Notes under the pieces: generated by a model | Seen by the model: the letters and a program-made list of their open reading frames with translations, nothing else | The model's database searches: none | Told to the model about the DNA's origin: nothing | Origin: CADEEN01 sp963783785 | GTDB lineage: Bacteria; Pseudomonadota; Gammaproteobacteria; Burkholderiales; Burkholderiaceae_C | Assembly (NCBI GenBank): GCA_963783785.1 | Contig: CAWAOQ010000001.1 | Coordinates: 248,001 to 312,000, forward strand | DNA: 64,000 nucleotides | Reading direction: 5' to 3' | Position numbers and translations under genes: made by a program | In this document: in pieces, positions 36,580 to 45,770 of the stretch | Position numbering within the stretch: the first letter of the stretch is position 1 | How the letters are laid out: every line of letters starts with the position of its first letter

Positions 36580-38085
36580 CTAGAAGCGCTCCAGTTCGGG
36601 GAACGGCAGCAGCCCCTTCTTGACATGCATCTTGCCGTACTCGGCGCAGCGCACGAGGGTCGGGATCAACTTGCCGGGATTGAGCGTGCCGGCCGGATCG
36701 AACGCGCGCTTCAGCGCCAGCATCTGCTCGCGCTCCTCGGCGCTGAACTGCACGCACATCGAACTCAGCTTCTCGATGCCCACGCCATGCTCGCCGGTGA
36801 TGGTGCCGCCCATCGCGACGCTGGTCTCGAGGATGTCGGCACCGAACAACTCCGCGCGGTGCAGTTGATCGGCGTCGTTGGCATCGAACAGGATCAGCGG
36901 GTGCAGGTTGCCGTCGCCGGCGTGGAAGACATTGCAGCAGCGCAGGCTGTACTTCTTCTCCATCTCGGCAATCGCCAGCAGGATGTCGGCGAGGCGCCGC
37001 CTCGGGATCGTCGAGTCCATGCACATGTAGTCGGGGCTGATGCGGCCGCTGGCGGGGAAGGCGTTCTTGCGCCCGCTCCAGAACTTCAGCCGTTGCGCCT
37101 CGTCCTTGCTGACCTCCATGCGCGCGGCACCACTGCCGGCCAGCACCCCGAGCATGCGCTCGATCTCCTCGGCCACTTCCTCGGGCGTGCCATCGCTTTC
37201 GCACAGCAGGATCGCTTCGGCGTCGAGGTCGTAGCCGGCGTGCACGAAGTCCTCGACCGCCGCGGTCATCGGCTTGTCGAGCATCTCGAGGCCGGCCGGG
37301 ATGATGCCCGCGGCGATGATCGCGGCCACCGCATCGCCGGCTTTGCGGATGTCGTCGAAGCTGGCCATGATGCAGCGGGCGAGCTTCGGCTTGGGCACCA
37401 GCTTCACCGTCACCTCGGTGATCACCGCCAGCATGCCCTCGCTGCCGACGATGAGACTGAGCAGGTCCAGGCCCGCGGCATCGAGCGCATCGCTGCCGAA
37501 CTCGACCGCCTCGCCCTCGACGGTGAAGCCGCGCACCTTGAGCACGTTGTGCAGCGTCAGGCCGTACTTCAGGCAGTGCACGCCACCGGAGTTCTCGGCC
37601 ACGTTGCCGCCGATGGTGCAGGCGATCTGGCTCGATGGGTCGGGGGCGTAGTACAGGCCGAGCGGCGCCGCCGCTTCGCTGATGGCCAGGTTGCGCACGC
37701 CGCACTGGACCACTGCGGTGCGCGCGGCCTTGTCGACCTTCAGGATCTGGTTGAACTTGGCCAGCGCCAGCGTGACACCCAGCGCATGCGGCAGTGCGCC
37801 GCCCGACAGACCGGTGCCGGCGCCGCGCGCCACCACCGGCACACCGAGCGCATGGCAGGCGCGCAGCACGCCGCTCAGCTGGGCCTCGGTTTCAGGCAGC
37901 GCCACCACCAGTGGCCGTTCGCGGTAGGCCGTGAGGCCATCGCATTCATAGGGCACCGTGTCCTCGCCGTGCCAGAGCAGCGCGTGCGGCGGCAGCACGG
38001 CTGCCAGCGCGGCGACGACGGCCCGCTGGCGCGCGTTGCGTGCGGCAGGGTCGGGGGTCACATCGAGGGGCAACGGCGCATTCAC
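36580..38085 (-). CDS. glcD: glycolate oxidase catalytic flavoprotein subunit GlcD
   Basis: A 501-residue FAD-dependent subunit that oxidises glycolate (or D-lactate) to the 2-oxo acid. The FAD-binding type-4 domain has VPVVARGAGTGLSGGALP and CTIGGNVAENSGGVHCLKYG, and the C-terminal oxidase domain has NVFHAGDGNLHPLI, GEHGVGIEKL and the end FDPAGTLNPGKLIPT. I take the GTG at 38085 (VNAPLPLDVTPD) as start; the upstream in-frame residues are Arg-rich and non-native. First gene of glcD-glcE-glcF-sulP. Intact. Confidence 0.95.
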   Translation of the reverse strand: MNAPLPLDVTPDPAARNARQRAVVAALAAVLPPHALLWHGEDTVPYECDGLTAYRERPLVVALPETEAQLSGVLRACHALGVPVVARGAGTGLSGGALPHALGVTLALAKFNQILKVDKAARTAVVQCGVRNLAISEAAAPLGLYYAPDPSSQIACTIGGNVAENSGGVHCLKYGLTLHNVLKVRGFTVEGEAVEFGSDALDAAGLDLLSLIVGSEGMLAVITEVTVKLVPKPKLARCIMASFDDIRKAGDAVAAIIAAGIIPAGLEMLDKPMTAAVEDFVHAGYDLDAEAILLCESDGTPEEVAEEIERMLGVLAGSGAARMEVSKDEAQRLKFWSGRKNAFPASGRISPDYMCMDSTIPRRRLADILLAIAEMEKKYSLRCCNVFHAGDGNLHPLILFDANDADQLHRAELFGADILETSVAMGGTITGEHGVGIEKLSSMCVQFSAEEREQMLALKRAFDPAGTLNPGKLIPTLVRCAEYGKMHVKKGLLPFPELERF

Positions 38086-38177
38086 GGTTGGGCCTTTCGG
38101 TGGGTGAGACTGTAAGCGCCTGCGGCAAGCGCTTTCCACCGCGATGCCGGCGGACGACTTTGCATCGTGCGCATCAA

Positions 38178-39419
38178 TCAGGCCTCGCGCGTGAACACCG
38201 TCAACACCCCGGTGTAGCCATACAGGTGGTGGTGGCCGATCTCGCCGCCAGCGAAGAAGCCGACCAGCGGCACATCGCCGAGCGCGTGCTGGACGATCTG
38301 CAACTCGGCCGATGGCGCACCGAAATGCGGCCCGCCGCGGCCGGCGCAGCTGATGTAGATCGCCCCGGCGATGCGCGCCACCGGGTCCGCGGGCTTGCTG
38401 TCCTCGGGCGAGGGGAGCTGTGCCGCCGGTGCGGCGGCCAGCGGTTCGGGGATCAGTTCGTCACGGATCTCGGCGCAGATGCGCACCAGGTCGCGCCGCG
38501 CAGCCACCGCGTCGCGTTGGCAGAAGGCCAGTTGCATGCCGGGCTCGACGACATCGGCCACCGCCACCCCGTGTCGGTCGCGATCCAGCCCGATCAGGTG
38601 GCGCACCCGGACGTCCTCGCCGAAGGCGCGTGGCCGCACCCGGGCGCCCGACTGGCCGCCATACCCCGGCACGGCGTCGCGCGGCTGGCTCAGCCCGACC
38701 AGCGTGCCGCGCAGCGTCGCCATCGCGCGCGCCGGCTCGTCGAGCGCGAGAGCCAGGTCGCGCAGCAGGCAGGCCAGTGCCGGCTCGCCGTCGAGTTGGG
38801 TCACGACGTTGCGATCGCAGGCCGTGATGCGCCGCGTCGGCCCGACGGGCTGGCAGCCCTGGGTCACCCGCGAGATCAGCGCCACGTCGCGGCTGAAGGC
38901 GACGCCCGACAGGCCGCCCTGCAATACGCCGTCGGCGATCTGGCAGTTCATCGTGCGCGACGCGGCGAGGCCGCCGAACAGGTAGCCCGTTGCGGTGCGC
39001 GCGCTCATGTCGTCGATCAGGTCGGCGAGATCGGGCGTGTTGCCATCGGCATGGACCAGCGCGGTGTCGGCTCCGAAGGCGGCCAGCGGCCGCGCGCCGG
39101 AAAAGACCCGGAAGCGGCCGCGCGGCAGCGCGGCCAGCATCAACGCCAGCGCCGGCTCGTCGAAGTACTCGACGCCACTGGCCGCAACGCCGACACCGAC
39201 CGTGCCGACCCAGGACACGCCCGGCCAGCGCAGGCGCAGCGCATCGAGCAAGGCTTGCGCATGCGGCGCGTAGTGGTCGGTGAAGTAGACGAAGCCGAGG
39301 CTGGCATCTGCCGAATCGCCGACGACGCGGGCGCGCTGGCCTTCGACCTGAGCCGCGGCCAGCGCCAATGCGCTGCGCCAATCGGGGTGGGTGGCGTGGC
39401 CGACGACGAAGCGAGGCAT
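38178..39419 (-). CDS. FIST-domain signal transduction protein
   Basis: A 413-residue soluble protein with a FIST N domain (about 35-220, including GVEYFDEPALALML and TGYLFGGLAASRTM) and a FIST C domain (about 230-395, including ARMATL-like GTLVGL, GMQLAFCQRDA, and GAIYISCAGRGGPHFG). It ends with VGFFAGGEIGHHHLYGYTGVLTVF, the usual C-terminal FIST motif. FIST domains are proposed to bind small ligands such as amino acids; here no kinase or cyclase domain is attached. It is 92 bases upstream of the glcD start on the same strand, so it may share the transcript. A Gly-rich tail with a Pro/Ala linker (EPLAAAPAAQLPSPEDSKP) is unusual. Confidence 0.85.
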   Translation of the reverse strand: MPRFVVGHATHPDWRSALALAAAQVEGQRARVVGDSADASLGFVYFTDHYAPHAQALLDALRLRWPGVSWVGTVGVGVAASGVEYFDEPALALMLAALPRGRFRVFSGARPLAAFGADTALVHADGNTPDLADLIDDMSARTATGYLFGGLAASRTMNCQIADGVLQGGLSGVAFSRDVALISRVTQGCQPVGPTRRITACDRNVVTQLDGEPALACLLRDLALALDEPARAMATLRGTLVGLSQPRDAVPGYGGQSGARVRPRAFGEDVRVRHLIGLDRDRHGVAVADVVEPGMQLAFCQRDAVAARRDLVRICAEIRDELIPEPLAAAPAAQLPSPEDSKPADPVARIAGAIYISCAGRGGPHFGAPSAELQIVQHALGDVPLVGFFAGGEIGHHHLYGYTGVLTVFTREA

Positions 39420-39497
39420 CTCACCTCAAGCCGCGCCGGGCGCCGCACGGCAGCGTCGTCAATGGCCCTCGCGGGGCGCGAGATCAGAGCGGTCATG

Positions 39498-40146
39498 TCA
39501 CCGACGCGCCTTCTTGCGCGGCGTCGCACGGGCCGAGGCCGCCTTGGCCACTGCGCCGACCACCTTGCCCGGCGTCGCGACGGCCTTCTTCAGCGTCTGC
39601 TCGGCGGCGTCGAAGCTCTGCTTGACCATCGAGCCGGCCAGTGACTTCGCGGCATCGCCGGCGCTGTCCTTCATCGCGCCCGCGGCCAGCTGCGTGAACT
39701 GTTTGGTCAATGCACCCCACCACTGCATCGGGTCGACGACACCGGCCGGCGCAGTGGTCTCGGCCGGCGAAAGCTTGCGTGTGGCGCGCTTGCGGCGGCG
39801 CGGCGGCCGGTGCCGGTGCGGCGGCGGCCAGCGCCGGCTCGGGCAGCTTCATCGAATTGCGCAGGTCGGTCATCTGCACGTTCATCGTCTTCAGCGTCGA
39901 CAGCGTCATGCGCTGCACCTCGAGCGCCTGGATCGTGGCGCCGAGCATGCGTGCGTTCTGCTCGAGCCAGAACTGCACCGTGCGCAACTCCTCGATGCGT
40001 TTTTCCAACTCCTCCGGGTTGAGCGTCGGCGCGACCCACTGGCCGATGCTGGGTATCGCCGCGCCGGCATTCTTGACGAGCCCTTGCAGGAAGTCGAAGC
40101 CCGGCACGAGCTTGGCAAAGTTGGCGCTGGGATTGTTGTCGGCCAT
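39498..40146 (-). CDS. phaM: PHA granule-associated regulatory protein PhaM (frameshifted)
   Basis: A protein of about 216 residues. The N-terminal part has SIGQWVAPTLNPEELEKRI, ELRTVQFWLEQNARML and ATIQALEVQRMTLSTL, the conserved coiled-coil region of PhaM, which activates PHB synthase and links PHB granules to the nucleoid. An Ala/Pro-rich linker follows. After a frame change near 39790 the basic segment RRRKRATRKLSPAE and DPMQWWGALTKQFTQLA are read, and the protein ends in a Lys/Arg-rich tail (PRKKARR) like the DNA-binding tail of PhaM. No PHA synthase gene is in the window. Identification is by recall of the family, supported by all three regions. Confidence 0.8.
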
Positions 40147-40193
40147 GCGGATCTCCTCGATGGTGGGTGGCCTGATTGTGCCCAGCGCGACAG

Positions 40194-41159
40194 CTACTGC
40201 AAAGCCACGCGCCGGACGGTGAAGCCGCGCTGCTGCAGCAGCGCGGGCAAGGCCTTGGCGCCGGTCATGTGCAGCGCACCGACCGCGGCGAACACGCCGC
40301 GCCCCTCGCGGTGCAGGGCCTCGATGCCGTCGGCCAGCGCCGGATTGCGGTCATCGTTCAGGGTTTGCATCTGCGCACGGTCCTCGTCGCTGGTCGCGCA
40401 GTTGCACCAGCGTTCGTAGTCGGCGATCTCGGCCAGGTCACCGCGGGCCCAGGCATCGGCCAGGCGGGCGACGACGCGCCGCGCATCGCCCTGCTCGAGT
40501 TGCTCCAGCATCTGCGCGACCGCGCGCTCGGTGCCCGCGGCGTCGCGCGGGATCAGCGCGGCCATCTGCGACTCGGGTGACTCGAGCGAGACCACCCGTC
40601 GCTGCGCCGCGCGAGCGATCCCGCTCAGCACGAACTCCTGGGCGTAGCCGGGATCCAGTCCTTGCCAGCGCGCCGCCAGCACCATCAGCGTCAACACCTG
40701 CATCACCGGGTGCTGCGATGCCAGCAGCGCCTTGGGCACGCAGGCAGCGTCGATCTGGCGATCGAGCCGTTCGCGCAGAGCGGGCGCCAACGACGGCACC
40801 ACGCTGTCCGCGGGCGGCTGCATGCGTGCGGCCATCTGGGGGTCGCCGACGTCGATCTCGAGGGCCAGCGTGTCACTGGCCATCAACGCCGCGCGCACCT
40901 GCTCGCCGGGGAACGCCCAATCGAGCCTGCCGATGTGGATCGTGCCGTAGAGGTACGACGTGCGGCCGTCGCGCGTGAGGCGCCAGAGCAGCCCGCGGTC
41001 GCGCGCCTGGGCGGCTGCGGCCTGCAGTTGCTGCGGCGATGGCGGCTGTGCCTGCGGCGGACAGGCGGGGCCAGTCTGCGCGCGGGCCGTCACGGTCAAT
41101 GCGAGGCCCAGCACGCCGAGCAGGACCATGCCCCAGCGCCGACCATGGCGTGGCTTCAT
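40194..41159 (-). CDS. TraB/GumN-family protein
   Basis: A 321-residue exported protein: signal-like MVLLGVLGLALTVTARA, then GLLWRLTRDGRTSYLYGTIHIG, the N-terminal signature of the TraB/GumN family, and the second signature GVFAAVGALHMTGAKALPALLQQRGF near the end, with conserved Gly-Xaa-His. The fold resembles Tiki metalloproteases (erythromycin-esterase-like), with a possible Glu and His site. Its start overlaps the end of the neighbouring retropepsin gene by four bases, so the two form a protease-like pair on one transcript. Function in bacteria is unproven. Confidence 0.85.
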   Translation of the reverse strand: MKPRHGRRWGMVLLGVLGLALTVTARAQTGPACPPQAQPPSPQQLQAAAAQARDRGLLWRLTRDGRTSYLYGTIHIGRLDWAFPGEQVRAALMASDTLALEIDVGDPQMAARMQPPADSVVPSLAPALRERLDRQIDAACVPKALLASQHPVMQVLTLMVLAARWQGLDPGYAQEFVLSGIARAAQRRVVSLESPESQMAALIPRDAAGTERAVAQMLEQLEQGDARRVVARLADAWARGDLAEIADYERWCNCATSDEDRAQMQTLNDDRNPALADGIEALHREGRGVFAAVGALHMTGAKALPALLQQRGFTVRRVALQ

Positions 41160-41650
41160 CGCGCCGCCTCCAGCCGCAGCACGCCGTCGCTCTGCGTGAA
41201 TCGCAGCTTCGACAATACGTCCATTCCCAACAGCGGCGACGCCAGCTGCGGCAGCACGGCCACGCGCAGCCGCTCGGCGCGCACGCCGCCTTGCAGCACG
41301 ACATCGGCGCGCGCCAAGGTGCCGCGCACGACACCGCCGGCGGTGGCCGATTGCAGCGTTCCATCGACCGGCAGCCCTGCGCGCTCGGCCAGATCCTGCG
41401 GGATCGCGGTGCCGGTGGCGCCGGTATCGACGAGGAAGTCGACCGCGATGCCGTTGACCTTGCCGGGCCAGTGGAAGTGGCCGTCGGCGGCGCGCCGCAG
41501 TTCGATCGCGCCGGTCACGTCATCGACCGAGAAGCGCGCGCGCTGCTGCTGGGACTGCCATGCCTGCACGCCGACGAACAGTGCGGCGCCGAGCAGCAGC
41601 CAGAGCGTCACCAGCTTCAACGTGTGCGGCAGTTCGCGGGGTTCATTCAT
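41156..41650 (-). CDS. membrane-anchored retropepsin-like aspartic protease
   Basis: A 164-residue protein with an N-terminal membrane helix (LKLVTLWLLLGAALFVGVQ) and a periplasmic single-domain aspartic protease. The catalytic motif is FLVDTGATGTAIP, and the matching C-terminal strand is SPLLGMDVLSKLRF. One domain supplies one Asp, so it should act as a homodimer, as in TIGR02281-type clan AA proteases. The ATG at 41650 (MNEPRELPHTL) is preferred over an upstream in-frame ATG at 41680. Its stop overlaps the TraB/GumN gene start. Substrate unknown. Confidence 0.87.
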   Translation of the reverse strand: MNEPRELPHTLKLVTLWLLLGAALFVGVQAWQSQQQRARFSVDDVTGAIELRRAADGHFHWPGKVNGIAVDFLVDTGATGTAIPQDLAERAGLPVDGTLQSATAGGVVRGTLARADVVLQGGVRAERLRVAVLPQLASPLLGMDVLSKLRFTQSDGVLRLEAAR

Positions 41651-41788
41651 GCAGCGACGATGCCACGAAAGTGGGTGCATGCCGTGTCAATCGACCACCG
41701 GGGCCCCAAGGTCAATGGCCGCACCGTCCGTGGACTCGGCGCACGGCGCGGCAATGATCGAGCGCGGGCGCGCAATATGATGCCCGCC

Positions 41789-42878
41789 ATGTTCGCACCC
41801 CTCACCAACGACACCTTCCTGCGCGCGTGCCGGCGCCAGCCGACCGACCACACTCCCGTCTGGCTGATGCGCCAAGCTGGCCGCTACCTGCCCGAGTACT
41901 GCGCGACGCGCGCCAGGGCCGGCAGCTTCATGGGCCTGGCGACCAACGTCGATTACGCCACCGAGGTCACGTTGCAGCCGCTGGCACGCTATCCACTCGA
42001 CGCGGCGATCCTGTTCTCCGACATCCTGACCGTGCCCGACGCGATGGGGCTGGGGCTGTCGTTCGCGCAGGGTGAGGGGCCGCGCTTTGCGCACCCGGTG
42101 CGCGACGAGGCGGCCGTGGCGGCGCTGGCGGTACCCGATCTCGACAAGCTGCGCTACGTGTTCGATGCCGTGACCTCGATTCGCAAGGCGCTGGCCGGCC
42201 GCGTGCCGCTGATCGGCTTTTCGGGCAGCCCGTGGACGCTGGCGTGCTACATGGTCGAGGGCGCCGGCAGCGACGACTATCGGCTGGTCAAGACCATGCT
42301 CTATGCCCGCCCCGACCTGCTGCATCGCATCCTGGCGATCAACGCCGAAGCAGTCGCGGCCTACCTCAACGCGCAGATCGCCGCCGGCGCTCAGGCGGTG
42401 ATGGTGTTCGACAGCTGGGGCGGCGTGCTTGCCGATGGCGCGTTCCAGGCCTTCAGCCTGGCCTACACGCAGCGGGTGCTGGACCGACTCGACCGCAGCG
42501 TGCCGGCGATCGTCTTCACCAAGGGTGGCGGCCCGTGGCTGGACGCGATCGCCGCCAGCGGGGCCGATGTCGTCGGCGTCGACTGGACCGTCGATCTGGC
42601 CAGCGCGCGGGCCCGCGCTGGGCCATCGCGTGGCATTGCAGGGCAACCTCGACCCGATGGTGCTGTTCGGCGGCGAAGCGGCCGTGCGCAGGGAGGCGCG
42701 GCGGGTGCTCGACAGCTTCGGCCCACCGCAGCGCGCCGACGGCGGTTGCGACGCCCACATCTTCAACCTCGGCCACGGCATCCACCAGCTGACGCCGCCG
42801 GAATCCGTGGCCGCGCTGGTCGACGAAGTCCATCGTCATTCACGCACGCTACGGGATGCGAGCGCCGCAGGTAAGTGA
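41789..42878 (+). CDS. hemE: uroporphyrinogen decarboxylase (one frame break)
   Basis: HemE removes four carboxyl groups from uroporphyrinogen III to give coproporphyrinogen III in heme synthesis. The N-terminal signature PVWLMRQAGRYLPEY and the substrate-binding GFSGSPWTLACYMVEG are intact, as are LFSDILTVPDAMGLGL and VFDSWGGVL. After a frame change near 42617 the C-terminal RVALQGNLDPMVLFGG and FNLGHGIHQLTPPE follow. Total length about 363 residues. Start candidates are ATGs at 41777, 41780 and 41789; the family opening MFAPLTNDTFLRA favours 41789. Adjacent to priA, as in many Burkholderiales. Confidence 0.93.
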
Positions 42879-43180
42879 GTGCTCAGACCAACTTATCCCC
42901 ACGGCAGGCGGTGCGGTGCAACAACCGAGAGGCCTCGTTCGGACGCCATCCGGTTTTCCCCTGGGGCGCTGTAAGTGCTTGATTTCATTGAAACCGGCCG
43001 GATGCCCACGAAGCAGGCATGGAGGCGGATGCGCTTGCCTGTCAAGCAGTTAGCGACACTGCCCGCCGTTTGCCCACAAAGTTGTCCACAGGTTCGGTGG
43101 AAAGCTCGGATTCGCGTTTGAAATCATGGATTTAGCGGCGATCGTTGAGGCTGGTCCGAGATGTCGCGTGCAACTTCGCG
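42879..43180. promoter_or_regulatory. non-coding hemE-priA spacer with DnaA-box-like sites and a dyad
   Basis: About 300 bases without a gene. Three nonamers resemble the DnaA box TTATCCACA: TTATCCCCA at 42893-42901, TTGCCCACA at 43070-43078 and TTGTCCACA at 43082-43090; the last two are 12 bases apart. CATCCGG at 42947-42953 and CCGGATG at 42998-43004 form an inverted repeat with inner CGGTTTTC and GAAACCG also paired. The region is AT-richer than the genes. It may hold the priA promoter under DnaA control; no promoter hexamers are certain. Confidence 0.45.
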
Positions 43181-45236
43181 ATGACTGAGGCGGCCGGGCT
43201 GTGCGACGCTGGCCATCGCTGTCGAGACCCCGCAGCACGCCGGCCTGGCGGGCTGCCTCGACTACCGCAGTGAGCGTCCGCTTGCGCCGGGAACGTTGGT
43301 GCGCGTTCCGTTGGGAAAGCGTGACGTGCCTGGCATCGTCTGGCAGGCGGCGGGTGGCGCGGCCGCCGGGATCGAGTTGCGCGACGTGCGCGAGGCGCTC
43401 TGCGCGCTGCCGCCGCTGTCGCAGGCCTGGCGCCAACTGGTCGCCTTTGCGGCCGCGTACTACCAGCGTGGCCTCGGCGAGCTCGCGCTCGCAGTGCTGC
43501 CGCCCGAACTTCGCCGGCTCGACGCAGCCCAGCTCGAACGCCGCCTGGCGCGTCTGAAGCCGCCGGCACCGCAGGCCGCCGCGGACACGCCGGCACCGCA
43601 GCTGTCGCCCGACCAGGCGGCGGCGGTCGCGGCGCTCAGCGGCGCGCCGCCGGCCACCCACCTTTTGCACGGCGTCACCGGCAGCGGCAAGACCGAGGTC
43701 TACCTGCGTGCCGCGGCACAGGCGCTCGCTGCCGGGCGCCAGGTGCTGGTGCTGGTGCCCGAGATCAACCTGACGCCGCAGCTCGAAGCGCGCTTTGCCG
43801 AGCGCTTTGCCGGTCACCGACTCGTCTCGCAGCACAGCGGCCTGACGCCACCGCAGCGTTTGCGCCATTGGCTTGCCGCGCACCTCGGCCAGGCCGACCT
43901 GGTGCTGGGCACGCGGCTGGCGGTGTTTGCCTCGCTGCCGCGCCTCGGGCTGATCGTGGTCGATGAAGAACACGACCCGTCGTTCAAGCAGCAGGAGGGG
44001 GCACGCTACTCAGCGCGCGACCTGGCGGTCTACCGCGGCCATCTGGAAAACGTGCCGGTGGTGCTCGGGTCCGCCACGCCATCGCTGGAAAGCTGGCAGC
44101 GTGCAGAGCAGGGCGCCTACCGGCGCCTGGCGCTGCCACAGCGCATCGGTGGCGCCACGCTGCCCCGGGTGCGCCTGGTCGACATGAACCTGCTGCCACG
44201 CGACAAGGCGGGTGCCACGGCGCTGTCGCCGCCGCTGCTGGACGCGCTGCAGCGGCGCCTCGACCGCGGTGAGCAAAGCCTGGTCCTGCTCAACCGTCGC
44301 GGCTATGCACCGGTGCTGCACTGCGCCGCGTGCGGCTGGAAAAGCGCCTGCCCCCATTGCAGTGCCTGGCGCGTCTTCCACAAGGGCGACCGCACGCTGC
44401 GTTGCCACCATTGCGGCTTCACCGAACGGGTGCCGCGTGCCTGCCCCGAATGCGGCAACCTCGATATCCAGCCGATCGGACGCGGCACCGAACGGCTCGA
44501 GGAGCAACTCACGCATGCGTTGCCGGCGGCGCGCGTTGCGCGCATCGACGCCGACACCACCCGCCACAAGGGCGCGCTCGAAGCCCAGCTCGGCGCCGTG
44601 CATGCGGGCGAGGTCGATGTGCTGGTGGGCACGCAGATGGTGGCCAAGGGCCACGACTTCCGGCGCATCACGCTGGTGGCCGCAGTCAACCCCGACAGCG
44701 GCCTGTTCGCGAGCGACTTCCGCGCCCCCGAGCGGTTGTTCGCGCTGCTGATGCAGGCCGCCGGGCGGGCCGGCCGCGAAGTGTCGAATGGCTCGACCAG
44801 CGAGATGTGGATCCAGACCTGGCATCCGCGCCACCCGCTGTACGTGGCGTTGGTCGCGCATGACTACGCGGCCTTTGCCGCGACCCAGCTGGCCGAGCGG
44901 GCCAGCGCGGGGCTGCCGCCGTTCTCGAGCCTGGCGTTGTTGCGGGCCGAAGCCAAGAGTGCGCAGGCGGCCGCCGACTTCCTGCACGCCGCCGCGGCTG
45001 CCGCGGCTGCGCTGCCCGAATCGGCGGGCGTGATGGTCTATCCGCCGGTGCCGCCCCCGGTGGCGCGTGTGGCGGGGGTCGAGCGCATGCAGATGCTCGT
45101 CGAGTCGCGTTCGCGCGTGGCGTTGCAGCGCCTGCTCGCGCAGTGGTTGCCGGCGATGCACGCGCTGCGCCAAAAAGACAAAGCCCACCGCGCGGTGCTG
45201 CGGTGGGCGGTCGATGTGGATCCGCTGTCGATCTAG
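43181..45236 (+). CDS. priA: primosomal replication restart helicase PriA (start region uncertain)
   Basis: PriA recognises stalled forks and loads the replicative helicase away from oriC. The body runs from AIAVETPQHAGLAGCLDY (N-terminal DNA-binding domain) through Walker A GVTGSGKTEVYL, DEAH-type VVDEEHDPSFKQ, LVLLNRRGYAP, and a zinc-binding cysteine set CAACGWKSACPHC...CHHCGF...CPECG, to AAGRAGRE. It ends at 45236, about 680 residues. In the main frame a stop at 43182-43184 precedes the family's N-terminus; the ATG at 43181 (MTEAAGL) in the next frame joined by one base near 43200 gives a natural start. Otherwise intact. Confidence 0.92.
45172..45208 (-). terminator. minus-strand terminator inside the priA 3' end
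   Basis: Read on the minus strand: GCCCACCGC (45208-45200), an 8-base loop, GCGGTGGGC (45191-45183), then TTTGTCTTTTT (45182-45172). A 9-base perfect stem followed by a T-run is a classic rho-independent terminator. It lies 40-76 bases past the end of the minus-strand gene at 45248-45646, within the coding sequence of priA. Confidence 0.75.
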
Positions 45237-45247
45237 CGGGCGCTGGC

Positions 45248-45646
45248 TCAGTTTTGCTTGTTGCCCTTGCCGTTCCCGTTGCCTTTGCCGTTGCCCTTGC
45301 CTTTTCCATGGTGCTCTTCGTAGGTCTGCTGCACCCATGATTCCTGCACGAAGTACACCTGCCGCGAGCAGGCGTTGTAGCGCTGGCAATGCTTGCCCCA
45401 GTCCTTGGCGTGGCCGGGCGGCACATACAGGTACATCGGCGGCTGTTGCACCACGACGGCGGGGCGGGTGATGATCACCGGCTGCGGGTAGAGCACGGGC
45501 GGCGGCGGTTGCGAACCGAACTCGATGCGGCCGTACACGCCGGGTTCGTTGATCGTGATGCCGACGCCGACATCGACGGCCGACCATGCCGGCGCTGCGT
45601 TGGCTGCAGCCAGCGCGGCGAGCAATGTAAGCAGGTATTTCTTCAC
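45248..45646 (-). CDS. small exported protein with Gly-Lys-Asn repeat tail
   Basis: A 132-residue protein starting at a GTG preceded by a perfect AGGAGG six bases away. The N-terminus KKYLLTLLAALAAANAAPAWS is a signal peptide. The mature protein has GVYGRIEFGSQPPPPVLYPQ, MYLYVPPGHAKDWGKHCQRY, ACSRQVYFVQESWV and a tail of repeated GKGNGKGN units. Relatives with PPGHAKNW...HC...YNAC are common in Burkholderiales and lack a known role. The two cysteines (KHCQRYNAC) probably form a disulfide. The tail is encoded by a hexanucleotide tandem repeat at about 45258-45305. A terminator lies just downstream in the 3' end of priA. The 124 bases upstream show no clear promoter. Confidence 0.75.
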   Translation of the reverse strand: MKKYLLTLLAALAAANAAPAWSAVDVGVGITINEPGVYGRIEFGSQPPPPVLYPQPVIITRPAVVVQQPPMYLYVPPGHAKDWGKHCQRYNACSRQVYFVQESWVQQTYEEHHGKGKGNGKGNGNGKGNKQN

Positions 45647-45770
45647 GTGGACCTCCTCTTTGCGTTCTCGGAACAACGTCAGTTTGACGCCGGAAGTCGA
45701 CCGCTGCACAGCGCGCAGAGCGCTGGAGCTTGCCGAGACGTGAAATCCGGCCGCTGCGCGGCGACGGCAT

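Noticed and set aside
42893..43090. A chromosomal replication origin in the hemE-priA spacer
   Set aside because: Only three imperfect DnaA boxes, no AT-rich unwinding element, and neither dnaA, dnaN, rpmH nor parAB nearby.
45258..45305. A CRISPR or other repeat array at the hexanucleotide repeats
   Set aside because: The units are 6 bases, contiguous without spacers, and lie in frame in a protein tail.
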